From assembly GCA_910585955.1 (NCBI GenBank), contig CAJUGC010000002.1:170025-234024 (forward strand): 64,000 nucleotides of DNA, read 5' to 3'. Positions 33,774 to 42,682 of the stretch are shown here, in pieces. A model generated the notes under the pieces. The model worked only from the letters and a program-made list of their open reading frames with translations, searched no databases and had not been told where the DNA came from. How positions within the stretch are numbered: position 1 is the first letter of the stretch; the number at the start of each line of letters is the position of its first letter. A program made the position numbers and the translations under genes. The stretch comes from an uncultured Christensenella sp. Its GTDB lineage: Bacteria; Bacillota; Clostridia; Christensenellales; Pumilibacteraceae.

Positions 33774-33906
33774 TTTGAGCGGTGGATTTTCGGTGACAGC
33801 TTCCAGCTCGAAGCACAGCTTCTCGCCGCTCGGCGCAGAGGGCAGTCCACCGGACTGTTGTTGCGGCTTACGCCGCCGCGTTCGCGCCCTTGCTAAAGGG
33901 AGCCTT
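33774..33906. repeat. Extended variant of the double-hairpin repeat
   Basis: GGTGGA...TCCACC arms, an internal GGCTTACGCCGCC hairpin, and the family ending CCCTTGCTAAAGGGAGCC. It directly follows copy 2. No gene is present. Confidence 0.5.
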
Positions 33907-33929
33907 TTTATAGGTTAGATTTGTAAAAG

Positions 33930-34072
33930 CCGACACACCGAACGGCTTAGATGCGAGTATAACGGGCAGCAGGTGGCAAGGCAAGCGGGTTGCTGTACAT
34001 ATTCGTACTGCGCCCGAACGGGGCGACGAACGTAGCCCGCATAACTAAGTATATAAGCCGTTCGGACGTCGG
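33930..34072. repeat. Long GTAC-core hairpin repeat, copy C
   Basis: Arms CCGAC..CCGAACGGCTTA and TAAGCCGTTCGG..GTCGG, inner arms around TGCGAG/AGTATA, and core GTAC-ATATTC-GTAC. The terminal stem sequence differs from copies A, B and E but is complementary to itself. Confidence 0.8.
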
Positions 34073-34076
34073 AATA

Positions 34077-34105
34077 TTGGGGGATTTGGGATAGTATGAT
34101 ATAAT
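34077..34105 (+). promoter_or_regulatory. Promoter directly in front of uppP
   Basis: TTGGGG (34077-34082), 17 bases, TATAAT (34100-34105) with TG at 34097-34098 (extended -10). The ATG follows after two bases, so the transcript would have almost no leader. Confidence 0.6.
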
Positions 34106-34107
34106 AT

Positions 34108-34875
34108 ATGGACTTATTGTATTCGCTTCTTTTGGGGCTTGTGCAGGGGCTGACGGAGTTTTTGCCCGTGTCGAGCAGCGGACATTTGTTGCTTGTAGGG
34201 CGCATAATAGGCTATACGCCGACTATTGCGTTCGAGATAGTCGCGCACCTCGGCACTCTGCTTGCCGTCGTCATAGCCTACCGCGTGCGCATAAAAGAGT
34301 ATGTTTTGCGACCGTTGTCGAAGCCGCCGCTTGTACTCATATTCTCCACGGCAGTGACAGCAGTGCTCGTGTATGTATTCGAGGATACTCTCCGAGCTAC
34401 ATTTGGCGGAACGCTTCTTCCCTATGCGTTTTTGCTGACGGCGATACTCATAATCGGCTCGTCGTTTATAAGAGAACGCCCGGGAAAGACGATAGGATTT
34501 TTCGAGGGATTTATCATAGGCGTGAGCCAAGCAGCAGCCGTTGTGCCCGGACTGTCGAGAAGCGGAACGACTATTTCGACGGCGCGCTTTCTCGGCGTGG
34601 ATAGACGTGAGAGCGCGGATTTTTCGTTTATGCTGAGCATTCCCATAATAGTCGTGTCTGCGGCGGGAGAACTTTTCAGGCACTGCGACGAATTTCTGAC
34701 GGAGAACCTGCTCTGCCTTTTAATAGGTTTTGTCGCGGCGTTTGTATCGGGGCTTATCGCAATAAAGCTCGTACTCAGATCCATACAAAAGAGCGGATTT
34801 AAAATTTTTGCGGCATATCTTGTCGTTTTATCCGTTCTTTTGTTTGTAAACGATATGTTCTTGAAATGGATCTGA
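34108..34875 (+). CDS. uppP: Undecaprenyl-diphosphatase (BacA type)
   Basis: 255 residues with seven to eight membrane helices. Motifs: GLVQGLTEFLPVSSSGHL at the N-terminus (catalytic Glu and His) and PGLSRSGTTIS near 150. It recycles undecaprenyl pyrophosphate for cell-wall synthesis and gives bacitracin tolerance. It is slightly shorter than the usual 265-280 residues. No ribosome site is seen. The extended -10 promoter ends two bases before the ATG. It stands alone, convergent with the maltodextrin hydrolase, with a shared terminator. Confidence 0.95.
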   Translation: MDLLYSLLLGLVQGLTEFLPVSSSGHLLLVGRIIGYTPTIAFEIVAHLGTLLAVVIAYRVRIKEYVLRPLSKPPLVLIFSTAVTAVLVYVFEDTLRATFGGTLLPYAFLLTAILIIGSSFIRERPGKTIGFFEGFIIGVSQAAAVVPGLSRSGTTISTARFLGVDRRESADFSFMLSIPIIVVSAAGELFRHCDEFLTENLLCLLIGFVAAFVSGLIAIKLVLRSIQKSGFKIFAAYLVVLSVLLFVNDMFLKWI

Positions 34876-34965
34876 ATATGCGAATATGAGCATACGTCTA
34901 AAATAGCCGCCGCGCTTTCGACGTATGTGCAAGTGCGCATAAGTCAATGCGGCTTTTATACAATA

Positions 34966-34994
34966 AAAACGTCTCCCTTATCGAGAGACGTTTT
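34966..34994. terminator. Bidirectional terminator between uppP and the GH13 gene
   Basis: AAAACGTCTC pairs with GAGACGTTTT around CCTTATCGA. A or T runs flank both sides, so it can serve both convergent genes. Confidence 0.85.
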
Positions 34995-35019
34995 GCTTTG
35001 TTGCGGTTTGTACGGAAAA

Positions 35020-36918
35020 TCACTTCTTTTTCGGCTTCTTTTCGGGGAAGACGACGTCCGAGGTGCGCTTTAAGACTACTGCCGTATCATTGGGAACGAC
35101 TCCGTCGTACTCCTTTAGCGTCATGAGGTTCGTAAGGCTCTTGCCCTTACAGTCTTTGGGCGTGAAGTCGAGAGGCTTACCGCTGTTGTTGGCTACGACG
35201 TAAAGCTTTTCGACGCCGTTGTCGCGCATATACGCTATGACGCCCTCGCCGGCAAGCAGTCTCTTATATTCGCCTTTCGCAAGAATGTTTTTCTCGTCCG
35301 TGCGGATCTTGCCCATTTTCTTATAGAAACGGAAGATCTCCTTGTTCTTGTTATCCCAGGGCATACAGCGGCGGTTGAACGGATCTTCGAAGCCCTCGAG
35401 TCCAGCCTCGTCGCCGTAATAGACGCAAGGCACGCCGGGAAGCGTATATTGAAGCGTTACGGCAATCTTAAGACGCTTGATTGCCTCATCGAGATTCGTA
35501 AGCTTTGCGTTTGCGCGCTTGTCGCGAGTCGAGGTATCGCCCGAGTCGCCGAGCACCGTAAGAAGCCGCGCCGTATCATGAGTGTCGAGAAGGTTCATTA
35601 GGTTGTCGACGACGCGTTTCGGATAGTTGTTCAATATAAAGTTTACGGTGTTGTTGAGTTTTACGCCGTCGCCCGACAGGCAGAAATTCAGAATATCGGA
35701 TTTGAACGGATAATTCGTTACGCTGTCGAGTTGACCGCCCTGCAGATAGCGACGTCGAGTCGAGTACGCAACCTTATTAGACGCGTCCTCCCATACCTCG
35801 CCGAGCATTACGGCGTCGGGATTGACCGACTTTGCCGCATGAACCGCTCTGTCGAGGAACTTATCGGGAAGCTCGTCGGCTACGTCGAAGCGCCAGCCGC
35901 CTATTCCCATTTCCGTCCAATAGCGGATTATGCCGTCTTCGCCGTTTATATATTCGTCGTAAGCGGGATTATCCTCGTTGACCTCGGGCAATATGTCTAT
36001 ACCCCACCAACTGTTATACTTATCGGGAAATTCCGTAAACGTATACCAATCGCTGTAGGCGCTGCCCTTAGACGCATACGCGCCGACGCTGTCGTACTTT
36101 CCGTATTTATTGAAGTAAATGGAGTCGTCGCCCGTGTGCGAGAACACGCCGTCGAGCATGACTTTCATTCCCTTCTTGCCCGCCTTCTTTATGAGTTCTT
36201 TCAGGTCGTCCGCCGTACCGAAATCGGGATCTACTTTGCGATAGTTGCCCGTGTCGTACTTGTGGTTCGAGTGCGCCTCGAAAATGGGATTCAGATATAT
36301 GCAGGTGACGCCGAGGCTCTTTAAATATCCGAGCTTTTTGGTTATGCCCTTGATGTTGCCGCCGAAGAAGTCGTTGTTGAGGATCTTTCCGTTTTCGTCG
36401 GGTCGATATTCGGGCACGCCGCCCCAATCATCGCGATACACGACGTCGGATTTAGTAGTTAACCTGTCGCCTCCGATATTGAATCGGTCGACGAAGATCT
36501 GATACATCATACCGCCTTCGAGCCACTCCGGCTCTTTATACTCCTCTTCGTAGACGGTAAGCTGCCAATCTGTCCCCTTACCGAGCAGCGCGTTCAAGTC
36601 CTCGTCGCCTGCAATACGGTATTGATGTTCTTCCGTATTGATTATGTAGCGATAGAAGTAAAGACCGCGCGTCGTGACCGTAAAGGTGACGGTATATTCC
36701 ATCATGCCGTTGATGTTGGTCGTGACGTAACTCATCGGGTAATAAACGTCTTCTTCCCCGTCTTTAGTCAGCACCAAAAAGACTTCGGCGGGATTGGACG
36801 GGCGGGAAAACATGAGATTGAGTCTGACCGGCTCGCCGACCTTGACCGCTCCGAGCGGCTTTTTGTACTCCTCTCTGTTAGGGAAATAAAGCACTGTTTT
36901 CTTGTCGTTGTCGTTCAT
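35020..36918 (-). CDS. Cytoplasmic GH13 maltodextrin hydrolase (neopullulanase/cyclomaltodextrinase-like)
   Basis: 632 residues without a signal peptide. An N-terminal beta domain (about 15-130) of the CBM34 or related type precedes the catalytic barrel (about 135-510), and a C-terminal beta domain ends the protein. GH13 motifs: MLDGVFSHTG, GWRFDVADEL (nucleophile Asp), MLGEVWED (acid/base Glu) and LLDTHDTAR (third acid). It probably trims maltodextrins released from glycogen. The product type (maltose, panose or glucose) cannot be read. It follows glgP after a repeat island and is the distal gene of the glycogen cluster. AAAAGGGG precedes the start. Confidence 0.93.
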   Translation of the reverse strand: MNDNDKKTVLYFPNREEYKKPLGAVKVGEPVRLNLMFSRPSNPAEVFLVLTKDGEEDVYYPMSYVTTNINGMMEYTVTFTVTTRGLYFYRYIINTEEHQYRIAGDEDLNALLGKGTDWQLTVYEEEYKEPEWLEGGMMYQIFVDRFNIGGDRLTTKSDVVYRDDWGGVPEYRPDENGKILNNDFFGGNIKGITKKLGYLKSLGVTCIYLNPIFEAHSNHKYDTGNYRKVDPDFGTADDLKELIKKAGKKGMKVMLDGVFSHTGDDSIYFNKYGKYDSVGAYASKGSAYSDWYTFTEFPDKYNSWWGIDILPEVNEDNPAYDEYINGEDGIIRYWTEMGIGGWRFDVADELPDKFLDRAVHAAKSVNPDAVMLGEVWEDASNKVAYSTRRRYLQGGQLDSVTNYPFKSDILNFCLSGDGVKLNNTVNFILNNYPKRVVDNLMNLLDTHDTARLLTVLGDSGDTSTRDKRANAKLTNLDEAIKRLKIAVTLQYTLPGVPCVYYGDEAGLEGFEDPFNRRCMPWDNKNKEIFRFYKKMGKIRTDEKNILAKGEYKRLLAGEGVIAYMRDNGVEKLYVVANNSGKPLDFTPKDCKGKSLTNLMTLKEYDGVVPNDTAVVLKRTSDVVFPEKKPKKK

Positions 36919-36971
36919 AATGTTACACCCCTTTTATCGTTTTCGTTTTCTTTTGTGGATTTGTGGTATTA

Positions 36972-37021
36972 CAATCCCCTCAGTCTGCTTCGCAGACAGC
37001 TCCCCTTGACTTATGGTAGCC
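36972..37021 (+). repeat. Dispersed double-hairpin repeat, copy 3
   Basis: CAATCCCCTCAGTCTGC, hairpin GTCTGC-TTC-GCAGAC, then a decayed second hairpin (CTCCCCTTGACTTATGGTAGCC). Confidence 0.75.
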
Positions 37022-37044
37022 TTTTTTAGGGATAAGTACGGGCA

Positions 37045-37169
37045 CCCGAGGGCGGAGAAACGAGCAGTTCGAGGAAAGAGGGTTGTGCCCGACGGGAATG
37101 TACTTTTTCGTACATGACCGAGGGCACGTTCCTCTTGACAAAGAAATGCGACGTTTATATGCCCTCGGG
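37045..37169. repeat. Long GTAC-core hairpin repeat, copy D (abuts the glgP stop)
   Basis: Arms CCCGAGGGC and GCCCTCGGG, inner AAACG/CGTTT, then GTGCCC paired with GGGCAC and core TGTAC-TTTTTC-GTACA. The glgP stop (TAG) begins two bases beyond its end. Confidence 0.8.
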
Positions 37170-37170
37170 A

Positions 37171-39597
37171 CTATTCTTTGGGTTTGACGCGCTTAAGATG
37201 CCAAATATTCTTAGCATACTCGTCTATGCTCCTGTCCGCCGCGAATATGCCTGCGTGCGCGATGTTGACGAGCGCCATACGGTTGAAGCTCTTATCGTTT
37301 TTGTAAGCCGCGTCGAGTTCGCGATTGGCACGCATATAGTCGTCGTAATCGGCAAGACACATATACGGGTCGGCGACGCCGTTATTGCCCTTTATGAGAT
37401 AGTCGGCGATGTCGGCAAAGCTTTCGCCGTCGAAGCCGCTCTTCAGTCTGTCGATTATGCGGCGGAGCTTGTCGTTATGCGTGAGATAGCTTGCCGAGCT
37501 GTAGCCGTTATGCCAAGCGGAATCCACCTCGTCCGTAAGCATTCCGAACGTAAAGATATTGTCTTTTCCGACGACCTCGCCTATTTCGACGTTTGCGCCG
37601 TCCACCGTGCCGAGAGTGACGGCGCCGTTTAGCATGAACTTCATATTCGACGTGCCGCTTGCCTCTTTACCGGCAAGGCTTATCTGCTCGGAGATCTCGC
37701 TTGCGGGAATAAGATGTTCGGCTTTCGTGACGTTATAGTTTTCGACGAACATGACGTCGAGTTTTTCTTTGAGCGCGGGATTTTTCGCTATGTCCTTGGA
37801 AAGCGCGTTTATGAGCGAGATTATGCGCTTTGCGTGGTAATAGCCGCCCGCCGCTTTTGCTCCGAAGATAAACGTCTGCGGAGTAAAATCTCTGCCGGGA
37901 TCGTCGGTAAGGTCGATATAGTAGCCGACGATTTTAAGTACGTTTAAAAGCTGACGTTTATACTCGTGCAGACGCTTTATCTGCGTATCGAAGCGAGTTT
38001 CCGGATTGAGCGTAAAGCCAGTCTGTTCCTTAATCCACTTTGCGAAATCCTTTTTGTTCTTCGCCTTTATGTCGCCTATCTTTTTGAGTACGGCCGCGTC
38101 GTCCTTGTACTTAAGTAGCTCTATAAGTTGCGCCGCGTCCTTAATGTACTTGTCGCCGATAAGTTCGGTTATAAACGAAGCCAACCTCGGGTTCGCTTGA
38201 TTGAGCCAACGGCGATGAGCTATGCCGTTCGTAACATTGGTAAATCGCTTCGGATAAACGCCGTAGAAGTCCTTAAACACGCTCTTCTTGATTATGTCGC
38301 TGTGAAGCGCGGAAACGCCGTTCACCGAGTGCGAGCCTATCACGGACAGATTCGCCATACGCGCCTGATTGTGTCCGAATATACTCATCGAATCAAGCTG
38401 TTCGCGCGTAGCGAACGGACGGACCGAATCCAAAAAGCGTCTGTTTATTTCTTTTATTATCGAGTAGATCCTCGGAAGTCTGGTCGCAACGAGATCTTCG
38501 TTCCACTTCTCGAGCGCTTCCGCCATGACGGTGTGATTCGTATACGCGATCGTCCCTACGGTGATCGTCCACGCTTTATCCCAATCGTATCCGTGTTCGT
38601 CCATGAGAAGCCTCATCATTTCGGGCACGGCGAGCGCGGGATGCGTGTCGTTTATGTGTATCGCCACCTTATCCGCAAGATTGTCGAGACTGCGATAGTT
38701 TTTGAGATGATCTTTGAAAATGCTTTGAAGCGACGCCGACACGAGGAAGTACTGCTGCGAAAGACGAAGCTGTTTGCCCTGTATGTGGTCGTCGGACGGA
38801 TAGAGCACTTTGGAGATAAGTTCCGCTTCGTTGTCCGCGCGCATTGCCATCATATAGTCGCCCTGCGTAAAAGACTTCATGTCGAAATTGTTGCGCGCGC
38901 TTGCACGCCAAAGCCTCAAAACGCTCACTCCGTCGGAGTCCGCCCCGGAAATCATGAGATCGTACGGGTTTGCTTCGACTATTTCCGCGTCGTTGTGCTC
39001 GACGTGGCATTTGCCGTTTTCGTCCCACCACTCGTGGACATGACCGCCGAGCTTTACCTGGAAGCTTTTGTCCGAACGCGGCATCATCCACACTTCGCCG
39101 GTGTCCAGCCACTTATCGGGCATTTCCACCTGCATATGATCGAGTATCTTCTGTTTAAAGAGACCGTATTCGTATCGAATGGAAAAGCCCATTGCGGGAT
39201 AGTTGAGAGTCGCAAGCGAATCCATAAAGCACGAAGCGAGACGTCCGAGACCGCCGTTTCCGAGACCGGGATCGTCCTCCACTTCGTACAGATTGTCGAG
39301 ATTGTAACCATAGCCCTTGAGAGCGTCCTTGAACGCTCCCTCGAGCCCTAGATTGTAAAGATTGTTTTTAAGCGAACGACCTATAAGAAATTCCATGCAA
39401 AGATAATAAACTCTTTTAAGTTTGCCTTGCTGAATTTTGAGATTGTTCTCCTGCTTCTTCTTGAGCAGTATATCGCGAACTACAAGGGCTGTCGCCTTGT
39501 ACATCTGTTCGGTAGATGCCTTATTGGGTACGGTAGCAAAATATTTGGTCAGTTTTTCCGCTATAAGCTCCTGTACTTCTTCGGACGTCTTTATCAT
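37171..39597 (-). CDS. glgP: Glycogen/maltodextrin phosphorylase
   Basis: 808 residues, full GT35 length. Motifs: GNGGLGRLASCFMDS near 130, NVTNGIAHRRW near 460, and the PLP lysine in EASGTSNMKFMLNGA near 655 with VEIGEVVG. It releases glucose-1-phosphate from glycogen chain ends. It follows glgA by 70 bases, with GGAGG before the start, and ends against repeat copy D. The position within a complete glg cluster supports glycogen as substrate. Confidence 0.97.
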   Translation of the reverse strand: MIKTSEEVQELIAEKLTKYFATVPNKASTEQMYKATALVVRDILLKKKQENNLKIQQGKLKRVYYLCMEFLIGRSLKNNLYNLGLEGAFKDALKGYGYNLDNLYEVEDDPGLGNGGLGRLASCFMDSLATLNYPAMGFSIRYEYGLFKQKILDHMQVEMPDKWLDTGEVWMMPRSDKSFQVKLGGHVHEWWDENGKCHVEHNDAEIVEANPYDLMISGADSDGVSVLRLWRASARNNFDMKSFTQGDYMMAMRADNEAELISKVLYPSDDHIQGKQLRLSQQYFLVSASLQSIFKDHLKNYRSLDNLADKVAIHINDTHPALAVPEMMRLLMDEHGYDWDKAWTITVGTIAYTNHTVMAEALEKWNEDLVATRLPRIYSIIKEINRRFLDSVRPFATREQLDSMSIFGHNQARMANLSVIGSHSVNGVSALHSDIIKKSVFKDFYGVYPKRFTNVTNGIAHRRWLNQANPRLASFITELIGDKYIKDAAQLIELLKYKDDAAVLKKIGDIKAKNKKDFAKWIKEQTGFTLNPETRFDTQIKRLHEYKRQLLNVLKIVGYYIDLTDDPGRDFTPQTFIFGAKAAGGYYHAKRIISLINALSKDIAKNPALKEKLDVMFVENYNVTKAEHLIPASEISEQISLAGKEASGTSNMKFMLNGAVTLGTVDGANVEIGEVVGKDNIFTFGMLTDEVDSAWHNGYSSASYLTHNDKLRRIIDRLKSGFDGESFADIADYLIKGNNGVADPYMCLADYDDYMRANRELDAAYKNDKSFNRMALVNIAHAGIFAADRSIDEYAKNIWHLKRVKPKE

Positions 39598-39667
39598 GTG
39601 CCGCCTCCGGGTTAGTTAATATATTGTGTCTCGATCATTACTCCCCTAAGAGTAGTTATACGCCGAA

Positions 39668-41518
39668 TCAGAACATTTCGTTATAGAACTTTACATATTC
39701 CTTTGCGCTGCATACCCAGCTGAAATCGCTTGTCATAGCTCTGTCCATAAGTCCCTTCCACTTGTCGTGGTAGTCGCGATAGAGTCCTACCGCTCTGTCT
39801 ACGGCACGGATCATGTCGCCGGCATTGTACGACTGGAAAGTGAAACCGTTGCCGTAATCTCCGTCGCCGCAGTCGATTATCGAGTCCTTGAGACCTCCTG
39901 TCTTGCGAACTATGGGAATCGTGCCGTAACGACAAGCCATCATCTGCGAAAGACCGCAAGGCTCGGACTTCGACGGCATGAGGAACATATCCGCGCCCGC
40001 ATATATCTTGTGCGATAGGTCTTTATTGAACGCAATTATGGAGCAGACCTTGTTTTCGTACATCTGCTGCATATGGGTGAAGAATCCCTCGTACTCGGGA
40101 TCGCCCTTGCCGAGCAACACTACTTGCACGTCGTTTTTCATGATGTCGTTCATCGCAAAGCGAATGAGGTCGAGTCCCTTATGAGCTACGAGACGGGAAA
40201 TGACGGCAATCATCGGCACGTTCTCGTTTACGGGAAGCGACAGCATTTTCTGAAGCTCGGTCTTATTGACCTTCTTCTCATTGTGCACGGTCTTGACCGT
40301 ATAGTTGCGGAAAAGCGACTTGTTGGTTTCGGGATTGTAGTCGTCTACGTTTACGCCGTTAAGTATGCCGCGCAACTTATAGCTGTTTTTGAGAAGCACG
40401 TTTTCCATTCCGTGTGCGTAGAAAGGATCCATTATTTCCTGCGCGTAAGTCGGGCTTACAGTCGACACCGCATCGCTGTAATCTATCGCGCCCTTCATGA
40501 GGTTGATACATCCGCGGTGCTCTATGGACATATATTCGTGAGCGGGAATACCGAACACGTCCTCTATTATGCTCTTGGAATATTTGCCTTGATATTCTAT
40601 GTTGTGTATAGTAAATATCGTGCGAATACCCTCGTAACCCTCTCGATACATATAAAACAGTTTGTAGTATATGGGCACGAGCGCCGTCTGCCAATCCTGA
40701 CAGTGCAATACGTCGGGCTTCCAACCGAGGTGCGGTATAAGTTCCGCGACCGCCCGCGAAAGGAAAGCGAAACGTTCGCCGTCGTCGTAATAACCGTAAA
40801 GGTTGGGACGCTTAAAATAGTATTCGTTGTCGATGAAATAATAGACAGTTCCTCTGTAATTATACTTGAACAGTCCGCAGTACTGATTTCTCCAGGCAAG
40901 AGGGACGTTTATATGGCAGATAAATTCGAGATTTGCTCTGTCCTCTATCGGGAACGATTCGTAGAGCGGAAGGATTATACGGGCTTCGTATCCTGCGCCG
41001 AGCGCGTTTATTTCCTTGGGAAGCGAGCCCATGACTTCGCCGAGTCCGCCCGTGCCTGCAAACGGGAACGCTTCGGAGCAGACGAAGAGAATATTCTTGT
41101 TCTTTGCTTTTTCGGGTTCTTTTGCCTTTGCGGGCTTTGCTTCGGCTTTGGGAGTTTCAAGCTTTGCCTCGGCTTTGGGAGTTTCAAGCTTTGCTTCGGG
41201 TTTCGCGGGTTTGACTTCCGCCTTGGAAGTTTCGACCTTGACAGGCTTTTCTCCCGTCACGGCAGTTTTGACTTCGGCAGTCTTTAGAACTTCCTTCTTT
41301 ATGGGCTTTGCCTCTTTTTTAGGCTCCTCTGCTTTGGACGCAGGCTTTGCCGCAACATTTTTCGGCGTCGTCCTTACCGGAGCGGGTTTGGTTTCTATCT
41401 TATGAGCCACGGCTTTATTCGCAGGCGTAGGCTTTACTTCCGCTTTCGGCGCGGGAGCGGGCTTTACTTCCTTGTCGGTCGACGCGGTTTTCACCGTCGT
41501 CTTTTTTGTTGTTGCCAT
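39668..41518 (-). CDS. glgA: Glycogen synthase with Lys/Ala/Pro-rich N-terminal extension
   Basis: 616 residues. Residues 1-140 are a low-complexity extension built of Lys, Ala, Pro and Glu, including a duplicated AEAKLETPK unit. The usual GT5 synthase (about 475 residues) begins at KNILFVCSEAFPF. Its ADP-glucose site reads AGTGGLGEV, and the GT-B C-domain has ISRLVAHKGLDL and PSKSEPCGLSQM (E-x7-E region). It extends alpha-1,4 chains from ADP-glucose. The extension is coded in frame behind a good AAAGGAG site, so it is not an artefact of start choice. It sits between glgD and glgP. Confidence 0.95.
   Translation of the reverse strand: MATTKKTTVKTASTDKEVKPAPAPKAEVKPTPANKAVAHKIETKPAPVRTTPKNVAAKPASKAEEPKKEAKPIKKEVLKTAEVKTAVTGEKPVKVETSKAEVKPAKPEAKLETPKAEAKLETPKAEAKPAKAKEPEKAKNKNILFVCSEAFPFAGTGGLGEVMGSLPKEINALGAGYEARIILPLYESFPIEDRANLEFICHINVPLAWRNQYCGLFKYNYRGTVYYFIDNEYYFKRPNLYGYYDDGERFAFLSRAVAELIPHLGWKPDVLHCQDWQTALVPIYYKLFYMYREGYEGIRTIFTIHNIEYQGKYSKSIIEDVFGIPAHEYMSIEHRGCINLMKGAIDYSDAVSTVSPTYAQEIMDPFYAHGMENVLLKNSYKLRGILNGVNVDDYNPETNKSLFRNYTVKTVHNEKKVNKTELQKMLSLPVNENVPMIAVISRLVAHKGLDLIRFAMNDIMKNDVQVVLLGKGDPEYEGFFTHMQQMYENKVCSIIAFNKDLSHKIYAGADMFLMPSKSEPCGLSQMMACRYGTIPIVRKTGGLKDSIIDCGDGDYGNGFTFQSYNAGDMIRAVDRAVGLYRDYHDKWKGLMDRAMTSDFSWVCSAKEYVKFYNEMF
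41143..41196 (-). repeat. 27-base tandem duplication inside glgA
   Basis: Two adjacent 27-base units differing at one base encode the repeated AEAKLETPK in the N-terminal extension of GlgA. Confidence 0.8.
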
Positions 41519-41562
41519 ATGATTTTATTCTCCTTTTTTCTTTACGAAACAAATAGTCGCCG

Positions 41563-42678
41563 TCAAATTATGACGTTCTTTGCTATATAATACGGATGCG
41601 TGGCGTGCCCCGAAAGTTCTCTGCCGTCGAGTATGTGCACGTTTTTGTCCGCAATCACGCAGTTGATACGGCTGCCGCTCTCTACCGCGCCTTCCTGGAA
41701 CACGATAGAGTCCTTTACTACCGCGCCTTTCGCGACTTTGACGCCGCGGAACAATATGGAATTTATGACCGTGCCTTCTATGACGCAACCGTCGGCTATG
41801 AGCGAATTCGTGACAAGAGCGGAATCGGTTATGCGGCAAGGCGCGCTGTCGCGCACTTTCGTATAGATATTCGCGCCATTATTGTCGAAAAGCGAAGCGC
41901 GAGTGTCCCCGTCGAGCAGCTCGAGAGAGTGCTTGTAATAATTTGCGACACTGTCGATGGAAGCAAAGTACCCTGTGTGCTTGTAGCCGTATACGCGCCA
42001 ATTCTTGCAGCCCTTGCCGAGCACGTCCGCAGAGAAACTTTTATATCCATACTCTCCGGAGTTTTCGAGAATGTTCAAAAGGAACTGTCTGTTCATGACG
42101 CATATATTCGTATAAACGCTTGCTTTCTTGCCCGCTATCTTATCCGAGATCGTGACGGTCTTGACACGATTGTCTACGTCCATATCAAATAGTGTGCGCG
42201 TTTTGCCCGCTTCTATGTCCTTTTCTCTGTAAACCACGGTTATATCCGAGTGTCTGTCTATGTGATACTGTACTATTTCCGAAAAATCGCAGTTGCACAC
42301 ACAGTCGCAGTCGCTCATCACGACGTAATTTTCTTCCGAGCGCCGCAAAAAGTGCGAAATGTTTTTCAACGCTTCGAAGCGCGACGTATAGACGGCGTGC
42401 GAACTTTCGTCGCCGAACGGAGGAAGTATCATGAGTCCGCCGTTCTTTCTCGACAGATCCCAATGCTTACCGCTTCCGACATGGTCCATCAAAGACTGGT
42501 AGTTATATTTCGTGATTATTCCAACTTTGCTTATTCCGCTGTTCACCATGTTGGAAAGAGGGAAGTCCACAAGACGATATCTGCCGCCGAACGGCACGGA
42601 TGCAAGCGTACGCTTTGCCGCAAGCTCGCCGAGTTCGCGATCATGTATATTACTGAATACTATACCCAATGTTTTCAT
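41563..42678 (-). CDS. glgD: Glucose-1-phosphate adenylyltransferase, GlgD subunit
   Basis: 371 residues. A nucleotidyltransferase fold (VPFGGRYRLVDFPLSNMVNS) is followed by a left-handed beta-helix with hexapeptide turns (about 270-365). The N-terminal glycine-rich nucleotide loop GGxGTRL is replaced by GIVFSNIHDRE, as in GlgD proteins, which are regulatory or structural partners of GlgC in Firmicutes. It follows glgC by four bases with its own GGGAGG site, consistent with a GlgC-GlgD complex. Confidence 0.95.
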   Translation of the reverse strand: MKTLGIVFSNIHDRELGELAAKRTLASVPFGGRYRLVDFPLSNMVNSGISKVGIITKYNYQSLMDHVGSGKHWDLSRKNGGLMILPPFGDESSHAVYTSRFEALKNISHFLRRSEENYVVMSDCDCVCNCDFSEIVQYHIDRHSDITVVYREKDIEAGKTRTLFDMDVDNRVKTVTISDKIAGKKASVYTNICVMNRQFLLNILENSGEYGYKSFSADVLGKGCKNWRVYGYKHTGYFASIDSVANYYKHSLELLDGDTRASLFDNNGANIYTKVRDSAPCRITDSALVTNSLIADGCVIEGTVINSILFRGVKVAKGAVVKDSIVFQEGAVESGSRINCVIADKNVHILDGRELSGHATHPYYIAKNVII

Positions 42679-42682
42679 CTCG

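Noticed and set aside
38128..39351. 407-codon forward open frame inside glgP
   Set aside because: Antisense shadow of a strongly supported gene; long antisense frames also appear in glgA, pyk, the GH3 gene and the locus 2 kinase and reflect codon bias.
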